From Collybiopsis luxurians FD-317 M1 (lineage: Eukaryota > Basidiomycota > Agaricomycetes > Agaricales > Omphalotaceae): a stretch of 64,000 nucleotides of DNA. Both the position numbers and the translations under genes were made by a program. A model generated the notes under the pieces. It did not search any database, was not told the origin of the DNA, and saw nothing but the letters and a program-made list of their open reading frames with translations. Position 1 is the stretch's first letter; each line of letters starts with the position of its first letter. Shown here in pieces: positions 1-11,619 of the stretch. The stretch covers positions 1,200,565 through 1,264,564 of the forward strand of contig KN834755.1 in NCBI GenBank assembly GCA_000827265.1. The letters run 5' to 3'.

Positions 1-1874
1 AGAGAGGTCAAGAATGGGGACGTCAGGTTACAGGTGGTAGGTATATATACTGTAGTAAGCTGTAAGAGGACTAATGCTACTGGATGACAAGACGAGAAAC
101 TAATGCTACTGGAAGACAATAGCTAAGTGACAGCTACGAGAATAAAAGGTATGGAGCATGTGGTCATGCGACAGATGCGAGAAGAGAAACAAGGACAGTT
201 CATTAATAAAACAATGACAGTGGGAACAAAAATAGAAAAAGAACAATGATACCGTGTGGAGTGGAGATGGGGAGGAGTTGTATGTCCAAAAGGTATTGAT
301 ATGAAAGTTAGTCATAAACGCGGTCATGTGAAAGATGTATAGTAAAAGAGAAATGAATAGGGGTTAGGAATGGATGTTCGTACCAGCTTTACGACAGTGA
401 CCTGCAGATTGTGCTGTATAAGCTTCCTTATTCCAAGTGACCTTAGGAACACACCTAATAAGCTTGAAGACAAGTGAACTCTGGTATAGCTGGCTAAGCT
501 TCTGGTGTTCAGTTGCTTTGATGACACCAACTGAGTAAGACTGGTAGTCAAGCTTGTTGACCTTTACACCCCCCCAACTTTCCATTTCTTCTGTATTTAT
601 TGTGTTCAACAACATTGACCAATGTAGTCTACATAACCCTTTTCTTTCTCTTTGGCTGTGTTCCACTATTCAATTATATGCAAGGGAACCTTTGACAACC
701 TCCTTACTCACATACTACATCTTTAAGTCTGATCTGATTGGGTTAAAAGCAGATTCTTTGCAAGTTCATTACTAGCTCTGATCACACTTATTAGTGTGGC
801 AGTACTTGTGCCCTTTTCAGCATGTACATAGCTTTCCTGGACCATTAATGTAAAGTATACTAACCAAAATAAGATAAATTGCAAAATTTAGAGGATCAGG
901 CATAAAATCACTGCAGCAGAAACTTGACATTCCATTCCATGCACTTATAATTACAGGGCCACAGTGACTAAGCTTGAAAATTACAAAGATTTTGGCCACT
1001 AAACAGGCCTGCCCAAAAATGCTGTTTAGATGGGCAGACCACATATACACACATTATTCATGATTGTCAGTCTGTATTATGGTCTGCTTACAGGAGACTA
1101 GATGGCACTGCACAATGTAGTAAAGTAATGAAATAAAAGAAGTAGAACCTTGATCTGGGATAAAGCTTCTTCCTGAACTGTGAAGAACAAGGTAAGACAA
1201 TAGAAATGAATTGGGAAGGGGATTAAGTGTAGATGTCTACAAATGGAACTTGAAAGCATTGGAGATATGCATCCATGCATTACATTGGAACACTTGGACA
1301 GTCCATTTTTTGCTTCCTTTAGTTTGCCACTTATTTCATTGACAGATAGCTTAATGTCTGTACCATGACAGCATCAGTATACCCAGATTATTTAGCCTGT
1401 TTTACATCCACTATATAGACTATGTATTTCTGAATGAATCCCCAGCACATTTGACCTGAACTTTAGCTATTGATATTGGAACTGCAACATTTATTCCAAC
1501 AAGAAGGACTATTACCCTGTGCCATTGTATATGTGTAATCAAGTCTGAAAGACTTGCATGATTCATTGTCAAACATCGATGAAGCACAACAGTAGCAGTA
1601 CTTATTTCAGTCTTGTAATGCAATATCTATGTGAGTGAAAGTAATCAATTTGCAGTTTGGGGGTGTATAGCAGAGTGATGCAGCTACAGTTGCCTTGCCA
1701 GCTGAATCAGTGGGTAACATAGACCCAGAAATGGGGTATAGGTTTGTGTAACCTTAGGCCTAATGAGGAACAGGTACACTAACTGGTTCAATGCATGCAA
1801 TCCTGTTGGGGTCTCCAGTGCACAATTGCAATCAGAATACCTGCACAGTTGCTATCCTCATTACTTATTTGTTA
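1..1874. other. No gene recognised
   Basis: Short ORFs occur in all frames but none shows a domain, an intron structure or a neighbour that supports it. The only structure I see is that about 838-953 resembles 14492-14583 (shared words such as GAGGATCAGGCA or AGGATCAGGCA, and CATTCCATGCACTT), so this stretch carries at least one dispersed repeat. The right edge is the end of a copia LTR. Confidence 0.5.
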
Positions 1875-2285
1875 TGTTGAGCTACATAAGTGAAAGGTCC
1901 TCAGAATCACATGAATAAGTGTGAACAACTCAATAGATTGAAACCTATCTACCTGTTGAACTATGTAAGTAAAAGGTCTAAACAACCAGATCAGTATGTA
2001 GTTCTATATGTAGATAGTTAATTAACTTGCCCTAAGAGTCACATGAATAAGTGTGAATGACTGAGGGTGCAGGAACATATGAATACATATAAATACTGTC
2101 CTTGAGTAACATAGAACTATATGTTGAGCACCCAAGAACCTGGAATAAGTTTAAGGAAAAATATAATAGAAAAACTGCGAATGCAGATGAACACTGCAGA
2201 TGGGACATAACAAGACTGTAAGAATAAAATGAAGGACCAAGCAGGACTTACTCAGTATCTCCAGCTTTGACCTCTATTCTCAACA
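1875..2285 (-). repeat. Ty1/copia 3' long terminal repeat
   Basis: Read on the minus strand the block begins TGTTGAGAATAG and ends GTAGCTCAACA, so it has the inverted TGTTGA/TCAACA ends expected of an LTR, and is 411 bp long. Immediately upstream on the minus strand lies the end of a copia RNase H reading frame, whose stop codon (2291-2293) runs into a purine tract, AGGGGAG, touching the LTR. That is the standard order coding end, polypurine tract, 3' LTR. Only one LTR was found, so the target duplication cannot be confirmed; the five outside bases at 1870-1874 are TGTTA. The 5' LTR would lie at higher coordinates and was not recognised. Confidence 0.75.
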
Positions 2286-2290
2286 CTCCC

Positions 2291-2790
2291 CTAGGCTTGC
2301 TTGATCCTAGAATCCAAACCCATGATCTTGACTTGAGCCTTATGGTCCATCTTTCCTAGCAGCTTAGTGAGAATGTTGGCAGGGTTCTCCTTAGAAGGAA
2401 TATAGGATATGTCAAGCTCCCCTTTTTCCACAGAGTCCCATATGAAATGATATCAAACCTTTATATGCTTGATGCATGAGTGAAGTGTAGGGTTCTCAGC
2501 AAGTGCAATTGCTCCATTGCTGTCAACACACATGAGAGAAGGAAGGGGAACTGGCTGACAAATTTCAGAAAGGAAGTTATGTACCCATCTAGCTTGCTGC
2601 ACTCCAGCTGAAGAAGAGATATATTCTGATTTAGTTGTTGACAGTGCAATTGTTATGCCCTAGCTTATATTCTTGTTGTCTCTGAGGGCCCTGAGGACTT
2701 AGCAAAACCACCTTTTTCACTTATGTCATTGGCAAACATAACTATGATCCTATCCTCATAACAGCAATCCAAGGAACACTTTATCAAACA
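2291..2790 (-). pseudogene. Ty1/copia polyprotein remnant (RNase H end)
   Basis: The minus-strand translation gives the C-terminal RNase H of a copia polyprotein: ITIALSTTKSEYISSSAG, then QARWVHNFL, CVDSNGAIALAENP, HFIWDSVEKGELDISYIP and finally ENPANILTKLLGKMDH close to the stop. These match the family pattern of acidic RNase H residues followed by the 'NxADxLTK' motif. An in-frame TGA at 2453-2455 sits where an arginine is expected before YHF, and another stop lies just before GITIALST. Further upstream only FANDIS, near 2720-2755, is recognisable. The copy is therefore non-functional and truncated; integrase and reverse transcriptase are absent from the window. Confidence 0.8.
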
Positions 2791-4230
2791 TCCCTCCTAC
2801 AGCACATGTTAGTTGGTCCCTTTTATGTCACAAGGACTGTGAATCTTGTGTCAGCCTGCACATGTACATAATAACCCCTCTCTGACTTACTTTCATGGGA
2901 ATATAATAGTACTATATAAAGCTCAAGAACACTATATACCATTTTTTGTACACTGTTATTACCTGAACCACTATCTCATTTGCTCATTTTCCTCTTTTTC
3001 CACTATCAGGTTTTGTATTCTTTTTTCTGACCCAAAAGTATGAACAGAAGCCTTGCATACTTTGCACACTCCTGTCTTATTCAGACAAGGATCAGTAATA
3101 GATACTCTCATGTGCCAAGAGGAAGAAGTGCAATATTCAGATGGCTCCAGAAGGGTATACCAATTTGGAGGTGTTCTGATTTCAGAAGGAGAGAGGTCAT
3201 ACCCTTCTGAGGTCCCTACTGAAATAGTACCACAAGGAAAGTGAGGACAATGTACTCAAATGGGTGTATGGAATAGGAGAGAAATTTCCATTGTGTGAAG
3301 ATACATGAAAACAATGGAGTAAATCTTTCTCTCTGTTAACACCACCTTTGGGAGCACAATCAGAAGAACTTGTTCCTAACTCTGAAACTATGTGGAGGCT
3401 GTGGGACTTAATTTTACAAAATGAATGTATGGAATACAAAGTCAAAAGGGCCATCAGGCATTTATTGTTCTCTCTTAGGGAACAAGAAATTTCTGAGATG
3501 GACTTTGGGGCATTGCATCTGCATTTTATTAATTCAATGATCAAGCACCCTGCTCAAATGATGCTGCAAGTTTATGATGGACTGCATTGTTCAAGTACTC
3601 TCCAAAAAGATTGACAATGGATGTTTAATTTGTTGATGGATCTGGCACTGATGTTATACATTTAACAAGCCACAAGGTCTCAACAAAGAGCAAGGAAGAA
3701 TCCCATGGCAGACTACTCTCTCACTCCATCCAAACACCATAAAGGGTCAAGGATGAGTGCTGAGGTAACTAGGGTGTTCCACAAGGTACAGGAGGTTTGA
3801 AAGGGCCTTCTGCCAGATGAAGCCTGGCTGAACAGAAGCAACTATACAGAGGAGCATGCAGTGCAACTGAAGAATGCAAAATTAGCTAGAGCAGAATGTG
3901 GAGAAACTGCTCAGGGTTACAAATGTTCTCAGCTGCTAATGGGCCCAATTTAAGATGAAGCATGTAATTGATGCAAAGTGACAATTTCACCTTTGCATTA
4001 CACACAATGGCTGCAGTAATTATAATCTGACAGCTAAAGTCTACAATTACACTTGGCAGTGGTAACTTTTAATTGAAATGGAGTTACTTGAGAAAAGGGG
4101 ATCCATTTTGTGGAAAGGTATACATAGTGACAGTATCTTATAAAAGCAGGTGTATTGTTGGAACCACATATGAATCAACCATTACTTGAGACTATTATGA
4201 GTGACTGGTGGCCTGGACTGATAAGGAACT
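2791..4230. other. No gene recognised
   Basis: Plus-strand ORFs at 3053-3244 and 3348-3614 and a minus-strand ORF at 3197-3544 overlap one another and match nothing I know. This may be the eroded body of the copia element or an older insertion. Confidence 0.4.
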
Positions 4231-4694
4231 GAAGCCCTTTGAAATGCACCTAGAGGACGGAGTTTTGAGAGTTAGGAGCTTAGAATTGAGGGTCAAGGTC
4301 TCCCAATGTACTTAAATTATTGGTGGGTATCACCTTTCCTCATCTCAGGACTTGATTTTTTCTGAGTCCCAATCAGGGTTTTATGCAGGACATGCAGGCA
4401 TGTTTAGCAATGCATGGCAAGACCCAAAGATGGTTGAGACATGTGAACTTGACCTAGACTCATGATGAATCCAGTTCCTGCTCCTCACCCTTGTTCCTGC
4501 TGAGCATAACCCTCAGGTGCTGCATGAAACCCTGAGTGAGATTCAGGCAGTATTGAGACATGGAAAAAATCAAGTCCTGAGATGAGAAAAGGTGATACCC
4601 ACCAATAATTAAAGTACATTGGGAGACCTTAACCCTCAATTCTGAGCTCTCAATTCTCAAAATTCCATCCTCTAGAGGCATTTCAAAGGGCTTC
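4231..4694. repeat. Fold-back inverted repeat, arms about 160-175 bp
   Basis: The plus-strand arm (4231-4390) and the reverse complement of 4519-4694 are about 90% alike by eye. Both run from GAAGCCCTTTGAAATGC through TCTCCCAATGTACTT and ATTATTGGTGGGTATCACC to CAGGACTTGATTTTTT. The spacer is about 128 bp. The minus arm keeps an open frame (within 4460-4774) while the plus arm is shorter and has a stop, so the pair may be two inverted fragments of one longer repeat rather than a designed hairpin. Confidence 0.7.
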
Positions 4695-4984
4695 TTTATT
4701 AAAATATAGTTATCTACCAAGCAAGGAATACTCAAAGTTTGGGTCCCAAACTTTTTCTCTGGGACATTTAACACTAAATACCAGCTTTCACAATGCCACT
4801 TTGATTCATAAGTGGTTCAAACTGCTTCTGTGAATTTTGATGAATTTGTTTGAATATATTTTCCTTATTTGATCATTTACTATATAAGGAAAGTGTCCCT
4901 GCCCTCCAGAAGATTATTAAAATTTATATTAAATTATTTGGAACAACTCTCTAACTCAGAGTATCTCACCAAAATCAAAATTGA

Positions 4985-5350
4985 AGGCTGGACAGGTTGT
5001 ATACAAGATGTATAGATTTTGTATACAGCATTAGTTAGAGGCCACCTTGGTGGTATACATGTTGTATACATGCATGAGTTTTGTATATATTAAGTCATAG
5101 ATGTATACAACTTAGTAAAGGACAGGTTTAACTTCAAGTTTTAAATACAATAGTGTTCATTAGGTTGGATTACAAGTTTTGTACACTTTGCATACATTGA
5201 GTCCAAATTGTATACACTTGATTAAGGGCAGGTTTGAATTTGAGTTTTGTACACTGAGAATACAATAGTATTCATTAGAGTGTTCAATGAGTATTACAAG
5301 TGTTGTACACTTTGTATACATTCAATCCAAGCTGTATAAAAGTTGTATAA
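4985..5350. repeat. TGTATAC-rich degenerate tandem array
   Basis: The words TTGTATAC and TTTTGTACAC recur throughout. Two units of roughly 120-125 bp can be aligned: 5101-5220 and 5221-5345 each run GTATACA..., GGACAGGTTT or GGGCAGGTTT, ACAATAGT(G/A)TTCATTAG, ATTACAAG.GTTTGTACACTTTG.ATACATT, (G/C)AATCCAA or AGTCCAA. A looser unit precedes them from 4985. Confidence 0.65.
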
Positions 5351-5399
5351 TGCAATATAAGTTTTGTATACTTGTATAGGCTACATAACTCTTCACTGT

Positions 5400-7144
5400 A
5401 CATGAAGCCTGTCTTAACTGCACTCAGGTAACACTGTTGACAATGAGTTTGACTCTGAAACAGGTAGAGGGAAGGGATAGTTGCCTAGCTAGATCTTTAC
5501 TATATATACAGCCTGCCCTTAACTTTACTCAGGTAACAGCATTGATGAGGGTACATGAAGCCTGCCCTTAATTGCCCAGTTGTATTGAGGCTGTAAAGAG
5601 ATGATAAACTCCTATAGAGCATGTAAACCTTGTCTGTATTGACTCTAAGTACTATATTAAGGACCACTTCATTGGTCAGCACCTTGCTTGTAATGTTCGT
5701 GTAGATTTAATGTGAACCATGAGACATATTCTGAAAAGTGTATACTCATGTAAACTCTAGGCTCAGTCTCGCTCGGGGCGTCGCTGCGCTCCACCCACTC
5801 ACTCTCTTCGCATGGGTCTACTCCATTGTTGCAAACATTTCCCAGTGTGTTGTGTAACAGACAGGCCGTGCAACTTAGTGAGTGGGAAAACTGTGTACAT
5901 AAGCAATATATATCCCATCAGAGCAAACTTATGTTTCGAAGCAGAATAGACCTTGCAAGCAAGGTGATCAGGATTGAGGGACTTACCAAATTAGGAAAAT
6001 GTTTTCCCACACTCCAGGGGGTGATCATTTTGGTATTAAAATGACCATCACTGGATCACTCCCCATGTGGGAAATTGCATCACAAGGTTCATGGGAAAAT
6101 ATGAGATAATAGTATGGGTTCATAGAGCTCATCAAGTAGATTACTTTATTGGTAGAAAGGCATGTCCAAAAATGGAAACTGGGATTGCTATAGGCCAAAC
6201 AAGTTCTGCTTACTCTATCTATTAGGTTACTATGTAATCTTACTCTTTAACATATTTGCTGCTCTTATTTCCTAAAATAGACATCTAAATATAATTAACA
6301 AACACCTTAGCTAAGGTACTGCTGGCTTATGTAATCCTGCTACCTCAGCAAACATGTAAAAAATCTTGAACTGTATGTATATCTTAACCATATGTATGTT
6401 TTTTTTTTTTTGTAATCATTCATATGTAGACTTTCAAATGCTGGGGAAACCAAAACAATAGATCCTGTGATCCTCATTGTATTATATACATATCTGTATC
6501 TGGGCTCTATAGGTGGCTGCCCCTTGAAGAGCAGGGCGAAATTCCATTAGTGAAGGACCATGATAGTAACATTCTTGTTGCCATCAAAGATGTAGAGCTA
6601 TGGCACAAGGTCCAGGATGGTAGTCATAGCCAATTGCCAAGGTGGCAGGGCAAGAAGGATAAGGGCAAAGCAAAAGCAGACTCATCCATGACTATTCTGT
6701 ATGCAGATGATAGCAAGTCTTCACAGGCAGTGTCTGCAAACAACACAGGTTTGGACAAGCAGACCTAGTAGGTTCAGTAGGCAATGTTATCCATTATGGG
6801 AATTTAATAAGTTAAACTTTCTACCAATTTGGCCTAGGACTGACCAAGTCAGTGACCTAGGGCCTGAATGCTTCCATAAAATCTAAAAAAAAAGAAATAA
6901 CATCTGGCTTTGCAGCTGGCTGTACTGGCCAGTTGAACCCATTCAATGCTTGAGCCAGTTCTCAGCTGGGCTCCCTCATCAGGCTATCAATATGAGACAC
7001 ATCATGTGAGTTTTGGTAGGTGACAAAATATCAGCTGATTGTAAACTACACTCAAATAAGGTGTGACCTGCAGTGGTTCCAGTGTGACAGCCAGTGTTAC
7101 TGTATGACAATAATTTGGCAACCCTTGGCAACCAAATAGAATTA
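5400..7144. other. No gene recognised
   Basis: The stretch is AT-rich. The phrase GCCTG(C/T)C(C/T)TTAACT ... CTCAGGTAACA occurs twice (about 5407-5440 and 5511-5545), a partial local duplication. A short GC-rich patch occurs at 5765-5815. ORFs at 5826-6044 and 6550-6768 have no recognisable content. Confidence 0.4.
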
Positions 7145-8192
7145 TCCCTCCCTGTGTATCTCTGAGTATCCCTGAGTGTCCCTGGGCATCCCTGAGCATC
7201 CCTGGAAGGTATCTGCTTACATTAACATCAATCTTGTAACCCTAGATAAATATTTAAACCCTTGTATATCTCATCTCACATATATTTTGAGAGCAACAAG
7301 GAATATACATTAACTTGATTACATAATACAACAGTAGAAATATAACTCAAAGATGAGATGGGTAAGTAGACAGATATTCATAAAGCAGGAAAGTAAATAC
7401 AGTGTCAAGAAGATCAATCTAAGGTGACTAATCAGTATTAAGGAAGGGAAAAAAAAGACAAGAACTCACCCTAGATAATAGCCCCCCTCTCTACACAGGT
7501 CCTTGCCCTCAGACAGCAATATAGGCTTCAGGTGTGAATGTAGGATGCACAAAATGAATCTAAGATATTCAATAAGCATAAGGAATCAAAAAAGTGATAG
7601 ATAGCTCACCAGGGCATGTTCTATTCCATCCAGTAGATAGTCAAAAACTTGCCCAAATCCTCCTTAATGTCTCTTAACATCCAAAACTATGCTATTTCTC
7701 AGAGATATAGCATGAGAAATAAGAGATGAAAAGTATAGGGCAGCTGAAGTTCATTAGACATGGTAGTTAAGAGAAGAGAAGGAATGGGGTCAAAAAGAGG
7801 GAGTGCATGAAATTTCAATCAAAAGTCATGTGATGTCACATGCTCAGGACCATGAGCAGGTGATTGCCAGTTTTTAAATAAAAAATCATGCCACTTCTTT
7901 AATTTCAAAAATCATGTCATTTTTAAAAAAAAATTTCCATGACAAGGCACCACTCTGTGAGTGTAATAATGACTTAAAGCTATTATTCAGGCTCAGAGTA
8001 AAGGGTGTGTAATTAGCATAATTAAGCACAAGTTCATGCCAAAAGATATTCCAAGTTATGGCCCATTAATTGTGCCAATGCTGAGAACAAGTTTTTCATA
8101 TAAATTTTATATTATGTTTCAGGTACACCAATGTATCTCCCAGGAGTGCCCAGGGATACTCAGGGATGACCCAGGGACTCTCAGGGAGACCA
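7145..8192. mobile_element. Putative non-autonomous element with inverted CAGGG-rich arms
   Basis: The left arm (7145-7206) is a run of degenerate 10-bp units of the type ATCCCTGAGT. The right arm (8138-8192) is the same kind of run inverted: CCCAGGGATACTCAGGGATG and similar. The interior of about 0.9 kb has no convincing ORF. A related vocabulary (CTCAGGGATCC, CCCAGGGATCCC) appears inside the MITE at 33999-34243, which suggests one family. I cannot define exact ends or a target duplication, so the boundaries are those of the arms. Confidence 0.4.
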
Positions 8193-8809
8193 GGATTTTG
8201 ACAAAAACCTGGGTAGCCCTGGCAAACTAGGCTGCCTAGAAGGCCCAAGGTTACTCAGGATTTGGCAAAATTCCTGGGCTGCCTTAGTTATTTTGCTGAT
8301 GTCTGGTGCCCCACAGTCTACCAACCAATATGTCTGCAGCCTCATTGTCAAAGAGCACCAGGAAGTCTGGGTCATCTGGCCTTCAACTGGCTGTATCCAC
8401 TCCTACATCTAAAGTGAGAATGTCACTTAAGGAATCAATGGAGCAAAGTCATGGGGCTGAGGGAGATGATGAATATCCAGATGATGGTCTCACAGAATTT
8501 CTTACTGACATCACTGGGCAAGAGCAAGACTTAGCTCAGCATTCTGTGCTGAGAATGGACCTTGAAAGGTACCTTCATAGGTAGTTTATTGAATAGGTAT
8601 CCATCAAAGTGGTGCACTCCAAAATGGACCTTTTCTGGTGTATTTACATGTACTGCATGGTAGTTTGTGAACTACATAATAGAAATATGTTATTTTTGCA
8701 ATTGACCAATCATGATTGAGACCAGATCATGCCAATCAGGATGATCTGACAGGATTCCTCATAGATATCACAGAGAAGGAAACTGGGCTATCAAACCATA
8801 ATGCCCAAA
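8193..8809. other. Short duplicated segment; no gene assigned
   Basis: A plus-strand ORF at 8306-8584 has a peptide of the form DGLTEFLTDITGQEQDL. A related peptide, DDLTGFLIDITEKETGL, is read in plus orientation at about 8725-8795, immediately before the gypsy relic. The two look like copies of one segment. I do not recognise the protein, and it may belong to a transposon. Confidence 0.35.
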
Positions 8810-10975
8810 AGATAAAATTTTTGGGGTATCTTGTAATGATAACACCCAAGTATTCCTCTGTGTCTATATGAAAGCTACACTTCTCCAGCTTTGTGTGTAA
8901 GTGGTTTGCATGCAACTGCTCCAATACTTTTTGAATATGTTCTGTATGTGATTCTTCATTCATTGAGTAGATAAGGATGTTGTCCAAATAGATTACTGCA
9001 CACACATCCACCATATTATGGAAAATGCTGTTCATAAAAAACTGGAATGTGGGAGGAGCATTTGTTAGTCCAAAAGGCATTACCAAATATTCATATGCTC
9101 TGCAACAAGTTTGAAGTGCAGTTTTTCATTTGTGACCATCTGCAACATGAACATTGTTGTATCCCACTCTACCAATGTTCCGATCAGGGGAAGGGAATAA
9201 TGGTTCTTCTGGGTGATTCTGTTGAGAGCTCAATAATCCACACAAAGACATAGTGATCCATTTTTTTTCTTTACAAAAAGGACCAGGGCACCCACTGGTG
9301 AGCTGGAAGATTGGATGAGTCCTTTACCCAACATGTCATTGATATACTCCTTAACTGACTTTAATTCTACTTCTGATATGTTATACAACTTCCTGATAGG
9401 AGGCATAGTGTCTCCTTCCATCTCAGTACAGATATCATATGGGCAATGCAGCGGAAGCTCTTTTGCTTCTCCTGGTGAGAAAACATTGAGGTAATCTTGA
9501 TATTGGGGAGGAACATGCTTCTTTAGCTCCTCCCTTTCCTTCCCTTTCCCCTCTTCTTTCTCATTTTCTGGGGGAGGGTCCTTTACTTCTGCTGCATGCA
9601 ATGTCTTGACCTCTTCTGTTGTATCCTTAGCTGGCAGTTTGATATGAACAATGTAAGCTGGTGTTCCATTGCATAACAATGAATCCATTGCAGCTGCACC
9701 AATAAGGCTAATAGGCTTTCCTTGTGTTTCTGGGTTAGACCTTCATTGTACAGTCACTTGTTGAGTCCTCTTCTTCCATTATTGCAGAGCTAGTGTACAA
9801 AGAATCCTTAGCACTCATTCTGGAACAGGTTTTATATCAGGAGTTGGGTGAAGTCTGCCTGTTCATTTCTATATCCATCATCAAGTTTGTTTATATAAGG
9901 GGAGCTTGGAGGTACATTCTTCAGAATGTGCTATCCAAGCTTTTAGTGCCTTTTCAGAGTAACCACATTTAGCATCATTGATATAATACTCTTTCCTCCA
10001 CTCATCCAAATTATCATTATAACCTCATCCATTCAGTGTATAGTAGCCAGTCATTCATTTTGAGTATAATTGGATCATCAGACAGCTGTTCTGGATGTTT
10101 AGTATCTCCCTTTACATCAACTTCTTCTTCTATCACAATATCAGTATCCAACCCTTCTGTCTCTATATTCCCATTATCCTGTTCTTTTCCTACCCCCCTT
10201 CTAGATTCTTCTTGCATAATGTCTTCCCTGTACACTATTTCTTCTGCTAGTGCAGCAGAGATATGCATGTTTCTTTCACAAAACATAAGGGACAGATCAG
10301 CCCAGTTTATATCAGGATTGTATTCCCGAAGCCAGGGTAATCCCAATACAATTGGTGCCATAGGGTGTAGTTGTGTGTCATTAGGAATTTGACTAAATGG
10401 ATTGTTCTATCAGCAAAACTAATAGAATTTCAGAAGGAGTTTGTTATTTCACCAGCTGATGTGGGTTTTTTATTGAAGAGCTTAATGGTATAGGATGCTC
10501 TAGCTGCAAAACATTTTGAAGGAATTTCTTTGCAGGAGACTGATCAATGAACAATCTTATTGCACCTGAATCTATAAGAGTATTGTAACTAATATCATCA
10601 TCAACATCAGACAAAGGTAAATGAGTAGAAACTATAAAAGAGTAATTTGAACAAGAAGAAAGATGAGCTGGAAGATCCTTTTGTCCAGCAAAGGTGGCTC
10701 TACCTATTACCAGAGCAATATCTGCAGGACTCCAATTTGCTCCTAGTTCCCAGTCAGAGCCCGCTGACCATTTCCCAATTGATCAGTACACTGATTCTCC
10801 AGTACCTCTACATTCCAAAGGCCATCTTTGTTTAGTGGGTCTTGTATTCCTTCAATAGTAAAGATGGCAGCCCCCAATCTTTCCCAATCCTTGTTCTTGC
10901 TAAAAGTATTTTTTCCATGAGGGGAATCACTGGATGACTGTTCTTTCAGAGGATTTAAATTCTCCAGGTTCATAC
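8810..10975 (-). pseudogene. Ty3/gypsy pol relic (protease to reverse transcriptase)
   Basis: Reading down the minus strand: an ORF from 10973 leads into a protease. The retropepsin catalytic motif LIDSGA is encoded at about 10565-10585, followed by FIDQSPAKKFL, and then IVLGLPWLREYNPDINW (within 10017-10361), the usual retropepsin C-terminal region of Tf-type elements. The RT starts in 9230-9688 with GLIQSSSSPVGALVLFVKKK and CVDY, and continues in 8736-9086 with MPFGLTNAPPTFQ and the palm motif YLDNILIYS, then YLGVII. Several frame changes and stops separate the pieces; for example the frame ends right after CVDY. The palm box reads YLDN where YLDD (or YIDD) is normal, so the catalytic second aspartate is lost. 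No RNase H, integrase or LTR was found, so the copy is truncated and dead. Confidence 0.88.
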
Positions 10976-11619
10976 AGACTTGAGTTTGCCTGGGCTAAAA
11001 ATATTTTTTGTAATGCTCAAGTCAATCCCCTCCAGAAATCTTTGAGACTTGACACATCTGATGAGAGTCTGTTGTCATTGCACATCAGCAAGGGAAGGAT
11101 GAAGAGTTGATGCAATGTGCCTGTTTTGAGCCAAAGACAAGGACTGCGTGTCTGATAGAAGGATCAGTTGGGACAAAAATGGTTCAGAATGCATTACATT
11201 TGTGCTTGACAAGTTTGCTGAGAGAGCCATCTGGGTTATGCAGATATCCTGAGTGAATCATGGGTAGAACATAGCAACATGAATAGTAAAGGCTAGTATA
11301 CCACAGTTGCACTTCAAAGCACCATTCTGCGACTGCAAAATTCATGCACAAGTGGGTATGCAAGAAACAGTTTCCAACTCCTTGGCACTGGAAAGCTTCA
11401 CAAGAATGTCTTTGACCTTGTCAGGAATTGAATAGGACTGGTGTCTATCCTGCCATTTCTTTGTCCAACCTGAATATGCAATAAAGTAAGAGCAGCCTTT
11501 ACAATCTGATCCTCCCTTGAAAATTAAACTGAATCAGGAATTACATAGGATAGTGTTGTTGCAGGCATACCTCTCAATATTTCTTAATGACAGGCTTACC
11601 CATGCAAGGTTCACCTTCT

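Noticed and set aside
5765..5815. GC-rich patch as a promoter or rDNA fragment
   Set aside because: Too short, no similarity to rRNA that I can see, and no gene downstream in either direction.
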